From Dolichospermum compactum NIES-806 (lineage in GTDB: Bacteria > Cyanobacteriota > Cyanobacteriia > Cyanobacteriales > Nostocaceae): a stretch of 50,325 nt of DNA. Of the stretch, positions 34,524 through 41,772 are shown piece by piece. Position 1 is the first letter of the stretch, and each line of letters opens with the position of its first letter. Made by a program: the position numbers and the translations under genes. Under the pieces are notes generated by a model. The model saw only the letters and a program-made list of their open reading frames with translations. It had not been told where the DNA came from and ran no database searches. Location: positions 4,923,598 to 4,973,922 of the forward strand of contig NZ_AP018316.1 in NCBI RefSeq assembly GCF_002368115.1, in the 5' to 3' direction.

Positions 34524-35408
34524 ATGATTAAATCTTTGATAGTTAACAAATTCTTGTTTAAGTTGCTTGTTTTAATTTGCAAGCTTTTTTTGGTATGGAC
34601 TTTAGTATATTTTACAATACCTCTAATTATTCTCACACCAGAAATTATTAATAATCCCGTTGGGAATTTTATCATCACTTTGGTATTTTTGTGTTTACCA
34701 TTCTTCCTCATATATTTGTTTGTAGATGAAGATATGAAACAAATTTCCCAGTTTCTGGCTATACTAACAAAGAATCAACGCTATTACCAAAAAATTCATA
34801 AATTAATTGCTTTCATAACTAGACATTTGATATTAATTATAATATGCTTACTTCCATTTTTATCTTTTTCTTCATCCTATCAAATTCAAAATTGGATTTA
34901 TTGGCATCCTCAGCATAGACAAGAGAATTATACTCAATTGAGTCAATATTTACAAGCTAAAAATTGGGAAGATGCTGCGAAAGAAACACAATCAGTAATG
35001 TTGAAAATCACTAATAGAGAAAATAATAATTGGTTAAGTACCAGAGCTATTGAAACTTTTCCTTGTGAAGCTTTACAGAATATAGACAATTTGTGGTTAA
35101 ATGCTAGTGAAAATAGATTTGGTTTTAGTGTCCAAACTAAAATTTGGAACCAAGAAAATAATGGTCAAATCAATTTTAATTATAAAATAGATCAGAAATT
35201 TCGTCAAAAAGTAGGATGGAACCCAGAAAATATAACCCATATAGAATCTCATTTCCAATTATCCACAGATACCCCCATAGGATATTTACCCAAACCTGTA
35301 GGAACGTCTTTGGCAAAAGCCTGTGTGGGAAATTTAGATAGGCTTTGGTTTGGACAAGCAGTAGGCTGTTATCACAAGATATTTATTCGCATGAATGATT
35401 GTAAATAA
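34524..35408 (+). CDS. Membrane-anchored GUN4-domain protein
   Basis: A 294-aa protein with an N-terminal membrane part: helices at about 10-35, 47-70 and 92-115. A soluble C-terminal GUN4-like domain follows from about 125. GUN4 features seen: LSQYLQAKNWEDAAKETQSVML, then FPCEALQNIDNLWLNAS, NRFGFSVQTKIW and a late VGWNPEN. GUN4 proteins bind porphyrins and stimulate Mg-chelatase; many cyanobacteria carry extra GUN4-domain proteins of unknown role, some fused to kinases or membrane parts. Here a bilin or porphyrin sensor at the membrane is possible. Identification rests on motif recognition; the family is probable but divergent. Confidence 0.78.
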   Translation: MIKSLIVNKFLFKLLVLICKLFLVWTLVYFTIPLIILTPEIINNPVGNFIITLVFLCLPFFLIYLFVDEDMKQISQFLAILTKNQRYYQKIHKLIAFITRHLILIIICLLPFLSFSSSYQIQNWIYWHPQHRQENYTQLSQYLQAKNWEDAAKETQSVMLKITNRENNNWLSTRAIETFPCEALQNIDNLWLNASENRFGFSVQTKIWNQENNGQINFNYKIDQKFRQKVGWNPENITHIESHFQLSTDTPIGYLPKPVGTSLAKACVGNLDRLWFGQAVGCYHKIFIRMNDCK

Positions 35409-35548
35409 AATAAATGCTATATTTGGGGTAGGGAACAAACCAAGAATACAGATATCTTTGTTTGTTCTCAAAATCTTAAATTAGTTTTGCTCAGATAATT
35501 ATTGAATTCAGATTGTGTTAAAATAACTATTTTTCGGAACTTCACTAA

Positions 35549-35656
35549 ATGCGTAATCCACAAAAGAACCACATTAAAATTGATCCAGCCACCCTGGTTC
35601 TAATTGGGTCTGCTTTGATACTATTACCACTACTACTCGCTGGCTTTTTGGGGTAA
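35549..35656 (+). CDS. 35-residue single-helix membrane peptide
   Basis: A short open frame with GGAA 9 bases before the ATG. A charged polar start (MRNPQKNHIKID) is followed by one hydrophobic helix (LVLIGSALILLPLLLAGFLG). The positive-inside layout suggests the N-terminus faces the cytoplasm. The size resembles small subunits of thylakoid complexes, but I do not recognise the peptide. No function is claimed. Confidence 0.5.
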   Translation: MRNPQKNHIKIDPATLVLIGSALILLPLLLAGFLG

Positions 35657-35736
35657 TTATTTATCCACAAAATTAAAAGTTGGTTATTTCCATTAACTGA
35701 AAATAACCATCAACTAGGAGTTTTTTTTCGTAACAT

Positions 35737-35925
35737 TTAAATATCAACATTGATATTTTCTATCTGTCTAGCTGCTTTATCCCACAGTTTTGCAGATTCT
35801 TCATCATTCCAGTGAGTTCTCAGATTTTCCGCTTTTTTATGGCATATTCGCTCTAGCATCTCTAAAATTGCCGCTAGTGTCAACTGATCAACTAATCCCT
35901 CTAAAATACTCATGTATTCTTTCAT
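35737..35925 (-). CDS. Small hypothetical protein
   Basis: A 62-aa soluble, helical protein (ILEGLVDQLTLAAILEMLERICHKKAENLRTHW). AGGGG lies about 8 bases before the ATG, a good ribosome binding site. The repeated pattern of leucines and the compact size suggest a helical bundle. No family is recognised. Neighbours on both sides are unrelated, so it appears monocistronic. Confidence 0.6.
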   Translation of the reverse strand: MKEYMSILEGLVDQLTLAAILEMLERICHKKAENLRTHWNDEESAKLWDKAARQIENINVDI

Positions 35926-36327
35926 AACAGATACCCCTTTAATTTCTACTGAAAACTGAAAGAACCCTCCCTACCTTCTGTGTTAAAAAACGACACAAGA
36001 AGTAGAAATTCTCGTCAATTAGTTCTGACTTTTATATTATCAACCCAATGATTTATAGAGGATGCAACTCTTCTTAATTCTCTACATTTGCGGTTACGTA
36101 GGGTGTGTTAAGCAAGGTAATATAATATTCATAACCTTCTCAGCTTTTGCAAGTAAAATTACAGTATTAATTGCACTAAAAAAACTACATAAACTACTAA
36201 ATAAGACCAAATTTTCATAAATGTTTCTCCTAACACTCTCAATAAACTATCATAAATTCAGTTAATAAATCTCGAAAATTACTTTTTTGAAACTGTAATT
36301 CATCATCTTGAGTCACAAACCTGATAA
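35926..36327. other. Intergenic region, no gene seen
   Basis: About 400 AT-rich bases. A sequence of the type GTAGGGTGTGTTAAGCAAGG near 36097-36117 belongs to a common cyanobacterial repeat. On the minus strand a short start-less frame follows the DUF29 stop; it is not convincing as a gene. Confidence 0.5.
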
Positions 36328-36663
36328 TTATATTTGAGCTATAAAAATTACTTCATGCAGATAATTCTTAAAAGAAGGATTTTCTTGTAAATCTTTTTTA
36401 ATTCTAAAACGATGTTCAGTAATAGAACTGTACCAACTTCCTTTCATCATTTCAGGAGCATCAGCTTGAACAGTTAACTTGAGTAAGTGAGCAATTAAAA
36501 TTGTTAAATTACTCAAGAAAGACCGTTTTTCCGATTTACCCATATCATCCAGTTCTAATAGTAAATGTTCCCAATCAATATCATGAAAATGTTTTTCTTT
36601 GATTTGTGTAATGAGAGTTTCTCTCCAAAGATTAAAATCTTGTTCATATAGTTGATGGTTCAT
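36328..36663 (-). CDS. DUF29-family protein, shortened C-terminus
   Basis: A 111-aa member of the DUF29 family, abundant in cyanobacteria and often near toxin-antitoxin loci. Typical features: YEQDFNLWRETLITQIKE, DIDWEHLLLELDDMGKSEKRSF, LTILIAHLLKLTVQ and SWYSSITEHRFRIKKDLQENPSFKNYL. Relatives continue for about 30-40 residues with an AYxxA...ET...FP...PY segment; here the frame stops right after HEVIFIAQI. The C-terminus is probably lost by mutation. The gene follows the immunity-like gene by 20 bases on the same strand. Confidence 0.75.
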   Translation of the reverse strand: MNHQLYEQDFNLWRETLITQIKEKHFHDIDWEHLLLELDDMGKSEKRSFLSNLTILIAHLLKLTVQADAPEMMKGSWYSSITEHRFRIKKDLQENPSFKNYLHEVIFIAQI

Positions 36664-36683
36664 ATAGCATCCTGCTAAATAAA

Positions 36684-36932
36684 TTAAGCTACCTGTTCTG
36701 CTAAAACTCGACCTTCCACACGCTCATATTCATCCTCAAGTAGCCAAAGTTTTGCTTCTTCATAACTGGAACAAGCAAAAATAATTTTGTAATTTTCTGT
36801 AGGATCTAAAATGCAAAAATTATTTTTATCATCACCAAGCAACATCAAAATGTAGGGTGGTACAGAGGTAGGGTCAACCCATATTTCTGTAAACTGCCAG
36901 TTATTGGCTAGGTCGGGTGCGGGGAATGACAT
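36684..36932 (-). CDS. Small protein overlapping toxin-like gene, immunity candidate
   Basis: An 82-aa acidic protein of unknown family (WQFTEIWVDPTSVPPYILML, then CSSYEEAKLWLLEDEYERVEG). Its start lies inside the end of the upstream gene (32-base overlap), so translation is probably coupled. A small acidic protein placed directly after a toxin-like C-terminal domain is the typical layout of a toxin-immunity pair, which is the basis for this suggestion. No motif proves it. Confidence 0.65.
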   Translation of the reverse strand: MSFPAPDLANNWQFTEIWVDPTSVPPYILMLLGDDKNNFCILDPTENYKIIFACSSYEEAKLWLLEDEYERVEGRVLAEQVA

Positions 36933-37161
36933 GATATTTATCTCCAGTGACTTTTATTTCACCATAATGCAGAGGAATTTGACTGCCATTAATATCTATT
37001 CTATAGCCAATTGCGCTGGCAAAATAGAGTCCATATCGTTCATTATTACGAATGATACCCGTGAACTCGCCATTTTCTATTATGGCTTGTGCTACCCTGA
37101 GCATTGTTGCTTCATCGTTAAAGACATGAACAAACCCTTCTCGCTGCAATAATCTTTGCAT
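36901..37161 (-). CDS. Toxin-like C-terminal domain, probably truncated gene
   Basis: An 86-aa protein resembling the C-terminal domain of large cyanobacterial secreted or polymorphic-toxin proteins. Features: LLQREGFVHVFNDEATMLRVAQAI, then RYGLYFASAIGYRI, PLHYGEIKV and a final KYHVIPRTRPS. The same frame is open upstream of the ATG for about 24 codons, reading RERNNSRHIAKHLPDTPQ, which also looks like part of the domain. It is closed by a stop inside a dispersed repeat at 37235-37255. The original protein was therefore longer and was cut by that repeat. The surviving fragment may still be expressed from the ATG at 37161. Confidence 0.6.
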   Translation of the reverse strand: MQRLLQREGFVHVFNDEATMLRVAQAIIENGEFTGIIRNNERYGLYFASAIGYRIDINGSQIPLHYGEIKVTGDKYHVIPRTRPSQ

Positions 37162-37234
37162 TTGTGGTGTGTCTGGGAGATGCTTGGCAATATGTCTAGA
37201 GTTATTTCTCTCTCTATCCCACTCATTTAATCTC

Positions 37235-37255
37235 AGGACTTACGCAACTGGCACA
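37235..37255 (+). repeat. Solo copy of an inverted-repeat end
   Basis: The 21-bp sequence starting AGGACTTACGCAACTGGC equals the reverse complement of the right end of the element at 37410-37532. It lies where the toxin-like frame is interrupted. Confidence 0.7.
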
Positions 37256-37409
37256 GCGATCGCTAATTATTAGTATATGTGTACTGCAATAATGAAGATG
37301 TTATTGAATCAGACTGATTGAGAATTGTTAATAGTAATAGATTAAATAAATGACGGGTATTAATTTTATGAGAGAATGATGATAGGGTGCATTAAGAAAT
37401 TAATTAACT

Positions 37410-37532
37410 AGGACTTACGCAAGTGTCACACCAAAAATCTGTTGTAGGGTGCGTCAGACTGCATAAATCCTGCAAATAAACAGATTGTTGATATTTGACG
37501 CACCCTACCAATGTGCCAGTTGCGTAAGTCCT
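37410..37532. mobile_element. MITE-like inverted-repeat element
   Basis: The ends are 21-bp inverted repeats with two mismatches (left AGGACTTACGCAAGTGTCAC, right complementary). A nested perfect pair TAGGGTGCGTCA/TGACGCACCCTA lies further in. The element is 123 bp and non-coding. The surrounding stretch 37162-37637 has no gene; the bases just after the element are a second dispersed repeat (CCTCTGCGTCTCTGCGTG). Confidence 0.7.
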
Positions 37533-37589
37533 GTTTTAATCATTCACCATATCTCATCTTCCTCTCCGCGCCTCTGCGTCTCTGCGTGC

Positions 37590-37619
37590 AAAAAAAAGGA
37601 CGAACCCGAAAGCCCGCCC
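37590..37619 (-). terminator. Intrinsic terminator of chlL-chlN transcription unit
   Basis: On the minus strand an 8-bp GC-rich stem with wobble pairs (GGGCGGGC...GTTCGTCC, covering 37598-37619) is followed at once by eight T residues (complement of 37590-37597). It lies 19 bases after the chlN stop. This is the clearest intrinsic terminator in the window. Confidence 0.8.
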
Positions 37620-37637
37620 TTAAAAATTACCAAAATA

Positions 37638-39041
37638 CTAAATCTTTGCTTCTTCTCTCACCAACTTATCCCAACCCAAATCCTTCAAATTATTATTCCT
37701 TCTTAAAGGACGAGTTACCAACTCCAAAACATCACGCGCATTACCAAAACCGTGAATTTGTGCAAAAGTAAATTCCACAGACCACTTAGTATTAATACCC
37801 CGTGCTTCCAATGGATTAGCATGAGCCATACCAGTAATTACCAAATCAGGTTTTAAATCATAAATCCGTTGAACTTGATTATAATTATCTGGCTTTTCAA
37901 CAATCGTTGGTAAAGGTGAACCCATTTCCTGACAAGTTTTTTCTAACAAAGCCAACTCAGCAGCTTGATAGCGTTTATCCATGTAAGGAATGCCGATTTC
38001 TTGAACAGTCATGCCACAACGCACCAAGAACCGCGCTAGGGAAATTTCTAATAAATTATCACCCATGAAAAACACAGATTTACCGCGAATTAATTGCACG
38101 TATTCTTCTAAGTTTTCCCAAATCTGCGCTTCTCTTTCATCTAAACCCTGGGGAGTAATTCCCAATACAGAACAGATTTTTTCAATCCAAGCGCGAGTAC
38201 CATCAGGACCAATGGGGAATGGTGCGCCAATGAGTTTACACTTGCGACGACGCATTAAGGTTGTAGCAGTGCGGCTGAGGAAAGGATTGACACCAGCGAC
38301 ATAATACCCTTCTTCAATCACAGGTAATTCTGTAAACCGTTTTGCCGGTAGCCACCCAGAAACTTTGATACCTTGTTTTTTCAGTTCCAAGGTTAATTGG
38401 GTGACAACTGGGTCAGGTAAAGAACCAAACAGCACCAAAGGTGTATGATTTACATACTCAGATTCATCTTGAGCGATGTCTTCTTTTTTCTTACCAAAAT
38501 TCATCAGCTTCTGAATGGCGTTACGCTCGCCTTTTTCAGTTTCCGATACTGGAGACTTTTCAGGACAACGATGAGCCATAGCGGCTAACACAGTGTCTTC
38601 TCCTTGGGTAAATGCGTAGTCGAGTCCGTTAGCACGGGCGACAACAATGGGAATACCTAAATCAGCTTCTAACTTAGGTGCTAAACCTTCCAAATCGGTT
38701 TTAATAATTTCGGTGGTGCAAGTACCAATCCAGACAATTACACTAGGATTGCGATCGCGTTTAATTTGCTCACACAAACGTTTTAATTCTTCATAATCAT
38801 TCAACTGTGCCGAAATATCTCCCTCCTCCAACTCAGCCATAGCATAGCGAGGTTCAGCAAAAATCATTACCCCCATCGCATTTTGGAGGAAGTAACCGCA
38901 GGTTTTCGTGCCAATTACCAAAAAGAAACTATCTTCAATTTTCTGATATAACCACGCCACACAGCTAATAGGGCAAAAAGTGTGATAATTTCCGGTTTCA
39001 CATTCAAAATTTAAAGCTTCAGGCTGTTGAGCAACAGTCAT
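37638..39041 (-). CDS. chlN: Light-independent protochlorophyllide reductase subunit N
   Basis: A 467-aa subunit of the dark-operative protochlorophyllide reductase, a nitrogenase-like enzyme. ChlN and ChlB form the catalytic heterotetramer that receives electrons from the ChlL dimer. Cluster-ligand cysteines appear as C23, C48 and C108 (in FCPISC, TKTCGY and IGTCTTEI), shared with NifD-type proteins. Later conserved parts are GLDYAFTQGEDTVL and the closing FTFAQIHGFGNARDVLELVTRPL. It is the last gene of chlL-DUF5331-chlN. A strong intrinsic terminator follows. The ChlB gene is not in this window. Full length and unambiguous. Confidence 0.98.
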   Translation of the reverse strand: MTVAQQPEALNFECETGNYHTFCPISCVAWLYQKIEDSFFLVIGTKTCGYFLQNAMGVMIFAEPRYAMAELEEGDISAQLNDYEELKRLCEQIKRDRNPSVIVWIGTCTTEIIKTDLEGLAPKLEADLGIPIVVARANGLDYAFTQGEDTVLAAMAHRCPEKSPVSETEKGERNAIQKLMNFGKKKEDIAQDESEYVNHTPLVLFGSLPDPVVTQLTLELKKQGIKVSGWLPAKRFTELPVIEEGYYVAGVNPFLSRTATTLMRRRKCKLIGAPFPIGPDGTRAWIEKICSVLGITPQGLDEREAQIWENLEEYVQLIRGKSVFFMGDNLLEISLARFLVRCGMTVQEIGIPYMDKRYQAAELALLEKTCQEMGSPLPTIVEKPDNYNQVQRIYDLKPDLVITGMAHANPLEARGINTKWSVEFTFAQIHGFGNARDVLELVTRPLRRNNNLKDLGWDKLVREEAKI

Positions 39042-39189
39042 ATTAATATTCTCCCTTTATTTTTTTAACTTGGAAAGCAAATGATTGGGGATTAGGGAGT
39101 GGTAATTGGTAATTGGTGAAGAGGGAAAATTTTGATCTCTTACACTCTACTTCCTGTTCCCTGTTCCCTATTCTCAATGCTTTCAACAA

Positions 39190-39993
39190 TTAATTGTTAG
39201 GGAAGAGACGAGCCATTTCTGATTCATTAAAAACTTCAGATGGCAGTTCTTCCAAATTGTCGTCACCATTTTGCAGAGAAGTTTCATCCCCCCAGATGTC
39301 CGAAACTACATCATCAAATCCATTTTCTTCAGATGTATTCAGTTCATCCAAAGAATTATCCTCAGATAGATTCAGTCCACTAAAAGCATTTTCGGTCATT
39401 TCCCCAAAAGCATTATCACGTATCTCTCCAAAAGTGCCTTCATCACTTAAAGACATCGAATCAAAGGAGGTATGACCGAAATCACCCATTGCTTCTAAAC
39501 CGGATGATGCTTCTGAGTCACCTTCATCAGATAAAGAAATACCACCAAATTCTTCATGATCTCTATCCATAGCCCAAGTAGCTTGCGTCTCGGTTTCCAA
39601 ATTATTCAGATTGATCCCAGGGACTGAGAAAGATTCCGCTTCTGGTTCAGGCATATCTGCCACCACAGCCGACGGACGAGAGTACATTTCTGGTTCTACT
39701 GTGGGGACCAGACGATTACCAAGGGCAATATCAGGGTCAAAATGCAAATCCAGAACTTCAATTAAAATATCCGCATCTGGATTCAGTTTGGCAAAGGGGA
39801 ACATTAGCTGGGCTAATTTTGGTTCTAGAGCATTGATGACTCCCAGGATGAGGTAGGAAGACGGACGCTTGCCGCCATCAGGGGTATAAACTGATTCAAC
39901 AGTCATTTGGAGCCTAATCCATTCACGATTGACTTGAAAGAATTGCAGCCACTTTTGTTTGATCGAATCGGTAAAACTATCAAAGAAAGGCAT
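39190..39993 (-). CDS. DUF5331 protein between chlL and chlN
   Basis: A 267-aa protein of the cyanobacterial DUF5331 family. The conserved N-terminal domain spans about residues 1-100 (MPFFDSFTDSIKQKWLQFFQVNREWI, then PSSYLILGVINALEPKLAQLM and DLHFDPDIALGNRLV). The rest is very acidic and disordered, with repeated short motifs (SLSDEG, LSEDNSLDELNTSEE), and ends in SEMARLFPNN. Genes of this family commonly sit between chlL and chlN in cyanobacteria, which suggests a role in assembly or regulation of the reductase, but I know of no demonstrated function. Gaps to its neighbours are small (26 bases to chlL, 148 to chlN). Confidence 0.9.
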   Translation of the reverse strand: MPFFDSFTDSIKQKWLQFFQVNREWIRLQMTVESVYTPDGGKRPSSYLILGVINALEPKLAQLMFPFAKLNPDADILIEVLDLHFDPDIALGNRLVPTVEPEMYSRPSAVVADMPEPEAESFSVPGINLNNLETETQATWAMDRDHEEFGGISLSDEGDSEASSGLEAMGDFGHTSFDSMSLSDEGTFGEIRDNAFGEMTENAFSGLNLSEDNSLDELNTSEENGFDDVVSDIWGDETSLQNGDDNLEELPSEVFNESEMARLFPNN

Positions 39994-40019
39994 AAGTCCA
40001 TCCTGAGAGGTAAAATGTT

Positions 40020-40886
40020 TTATACAATCATCAAGTCTAATTCCTCTTCAGCATTTGTAGCTTTAACTTTTACTGGATTGAGATAAAAATCTGACAATAG
40101 AGAAAAAAGTTCACGATCAGGAGAGTCGTTGGGAACGACCCCTTCGGGTTGAGCGAGAATTTGATCAGCAATATTCAGGTAATAGTCGCAAACATAGCTC
40201 AGAGAAGGATCTGACTCTGCCATTTCAAATAAAGTTTTGCCTTTGACCCGGGAAACGCGGATATCTTCAATTAAAGGTAATACCTCTAAAACAGGCATAG
40301 GCACGGCTTCTATATATTTATCAATTAAATCCCGCTTGGAGGTACGATTACCGATTAATCCCGCTAAACGCAAGGGATGAGTCCGAGCTTTTTCCCGAAC
40401 GGAAGCGGCAATCCGGTTGGCTGCAAATAGGGCATCAAAGCCATTATCTGTAACAATTAGACAATAATCTGCATAATTTAACGGTGCGGCAAAGCCACCA
40501 CAAACAACGTCACCAAGGACATCAAATAAAATTACATCGTATTCATCAAAAGCATTAAGTTCTTTTAATAATTTGACTGTTTCCCCAACTACATAGCCAC
40601 CACAACCGGCACCTGCTGGTGGTCCACCTGCTTCAACGCAATCAACACCGCCATAACCTTTGTAGATTACATCCTCTGGCCAAACGTCTTCGTAGTGATA
40701 GTCTTTTTCTTGCAAGGTATCAATAATGGTGGGAATCAAAAACCCAGTCAGGGTGAAGGTGCTGTCATGTTTCGGATCACAGCCAATTTGTAAGACCTTT
40801 TTACCTCTTTTAGCTAAAGCTACAGAGATATTACAACTGGTTGTAGATTTGCCGATTCCACCTTTTCCGTAAACTGCTAGTTTCAT
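40020..40886 (-). CDS. chlL: Light-independent protochlorophyllide reductase iron-sulfur ATPase
   Basis: A 288-aa NifH-like ATP-dependent reductase. The P-loop YGKGGIGKST is at 6-15. The ligands of the [4Fe-4S] cluster bridging the dimer are C95 (AGAGCGGYV) and C129 (VVCGGFAAP). It passes electrons from ferredoxin to ChlN-ChlB for dark reduction of protochlorophyllide. The start MKLAVYGKGGIGKS at 40886 matches the family; a frame ten codons longer is open upstream without similarity. AGAGAGG lies about 9 bases before the ATG. First gene of the chlL-DUF5331-chlN unit. Confidence 0.98.
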   Translation of the reverse strand: MKLAVYGKGGIGKSTTSCNISVALAKRGKKVLQIGCDPKHDSTFTLTGFLIPTIIDTLQEKDYHYEDVWPEDVIYKGYGGVDCVEAGGPPAGAGCGGYVVGETVKLLKELNAFDEYDVILFDVLGDVVCGGFAAPLNYADYCLIVTDNGFDALFAANRIAASVREKARTHPLRLAGLIGNRTSKRDLIDKYIEAVPMPVLEVLPLIEDIRVSRVKGKTLFEMAESDPSLSYVCDYYLNIADQILAQPEGVVPNDSPDRELFSLLSDFYLNPVKVKATNAEEELDLMIV

Positions 40887-41505
40887 TGTTGTACCTCTCT
40901 TATAGTTTCTTAACAAACTCTTAGCTCAAACATTTACCTGTATCTAGATTGATGGGGGGATGTGTGAGGTGTTTGAGTGCCATTATTGTGCAAATTCTCT
41001 AGAAAGGAAAGGGGACTGGAATCTGAAAAGTGCTGATATCAGATGATTAAGTGATTAAATATTTTAATTTATAAATAATAAACCGTTAATTAATCTTAAA
41101 AAGCTAAAAGTTCTATTTTTTTAAATTTTAATATTTTATTTTTATAAAAATAGTTTCAAAAGACAAAAAAAATGCAATAGATAAAAGTCTATTTATTCCA
41201 TAAGATTTGCTTACGCTTGTGATCATTGACGATATTGCGGGTATTTACGGTGTGTGCAACCAGAAAAGCATTGTCAACAATGGGTTGAAAATAAAGGTAC
41301 GATTTGGGGATCAGGTTAATCGGGTATTCTGATTCAGGAGTAGAATTGGCAGTAAAGAAATTTTATGAGCGATCGCTTCCCTCTTTGTTGCCATCACTCC
41401 TGGATTAGTAAATATTTATTAAATTAGAAAATATCTGATATAAAACTTTACAGGGAACAGGGAACAGGGAAGATAAGAAAGTTCTTAACCAATGACAACT
41501 GACAA
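40887..41505. other. Intergenic region upstream of chlL
   Basis: About 620 mostly AT-rich bases with no gene seen. The chlL promoter and leader must lie in the left part. The right part holds short tandem units (CAGGGAACAGGGAACAGGGA near 41451-41470), then ACAACTGACAAATGAC just before the next gene. I recognise no riboswitch or known RNA. Confidence 0.5.
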
Positions 41506-41754
41506 ATGACTAAAAAACAAAAATTTCCTTACTTACTGGGTTCTAAATGGACTGCACAGAAAAAAGTTGATGGTTGGCGACATTTTCAGGTTGTTAACCG
41601 CAAAAATCAGGGTAAATGGGTATATGCGGAGATGGTAGCAGCTTGTGACCCTCAAGTGCGATTTTGGTTAAATGCGAAATTATTACAAGATAATTCCCAA
41701 TGGTACGCCGGCTGGCAAACCCTACAAGAAATAAACTCTATCGAAAACCAATAA
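41506..41754 (+). CDS. TIGR02450-family Trp-rich protein
   Basis: An 82-aa small soluble protein of the TIGR02450 Trp-rich family, found mainly in cyanobacteria, plants and some marine bacteria. Conserved features: PYLLGSKWTA, GWRHFQVV, GKWVYAEMVAACDPQVRFWLNAKLL and a terminal WYAGWQTL; seven tryptophans in 82 residues. The function of the family is unknown. It is probably monocistronic and converges with the histidine kinase gene. The start ATG lies inside a tandem-repeat stretch, so the exact leader is uncertain. Confidence 0.9.
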   Translation: MTKKQKFPYLLGSKWTAQKKVDGWRHFQVVNRKNQGKWVYAEMVAACDPQVRFWLNAKLLQDNSQWYAGWQTLQEINSIENQ

Positions 41755-41772
41755 TGACCAATGACCAATGAC

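Noticed and set aside
36234..36330. A start-less minus-strand frame after the DUF29 stop
   Set aside because: I tested whether a frameshift restores the missing DUF29 C-terminus. The other frame does not resemble the family, so I keep a plain truncation.
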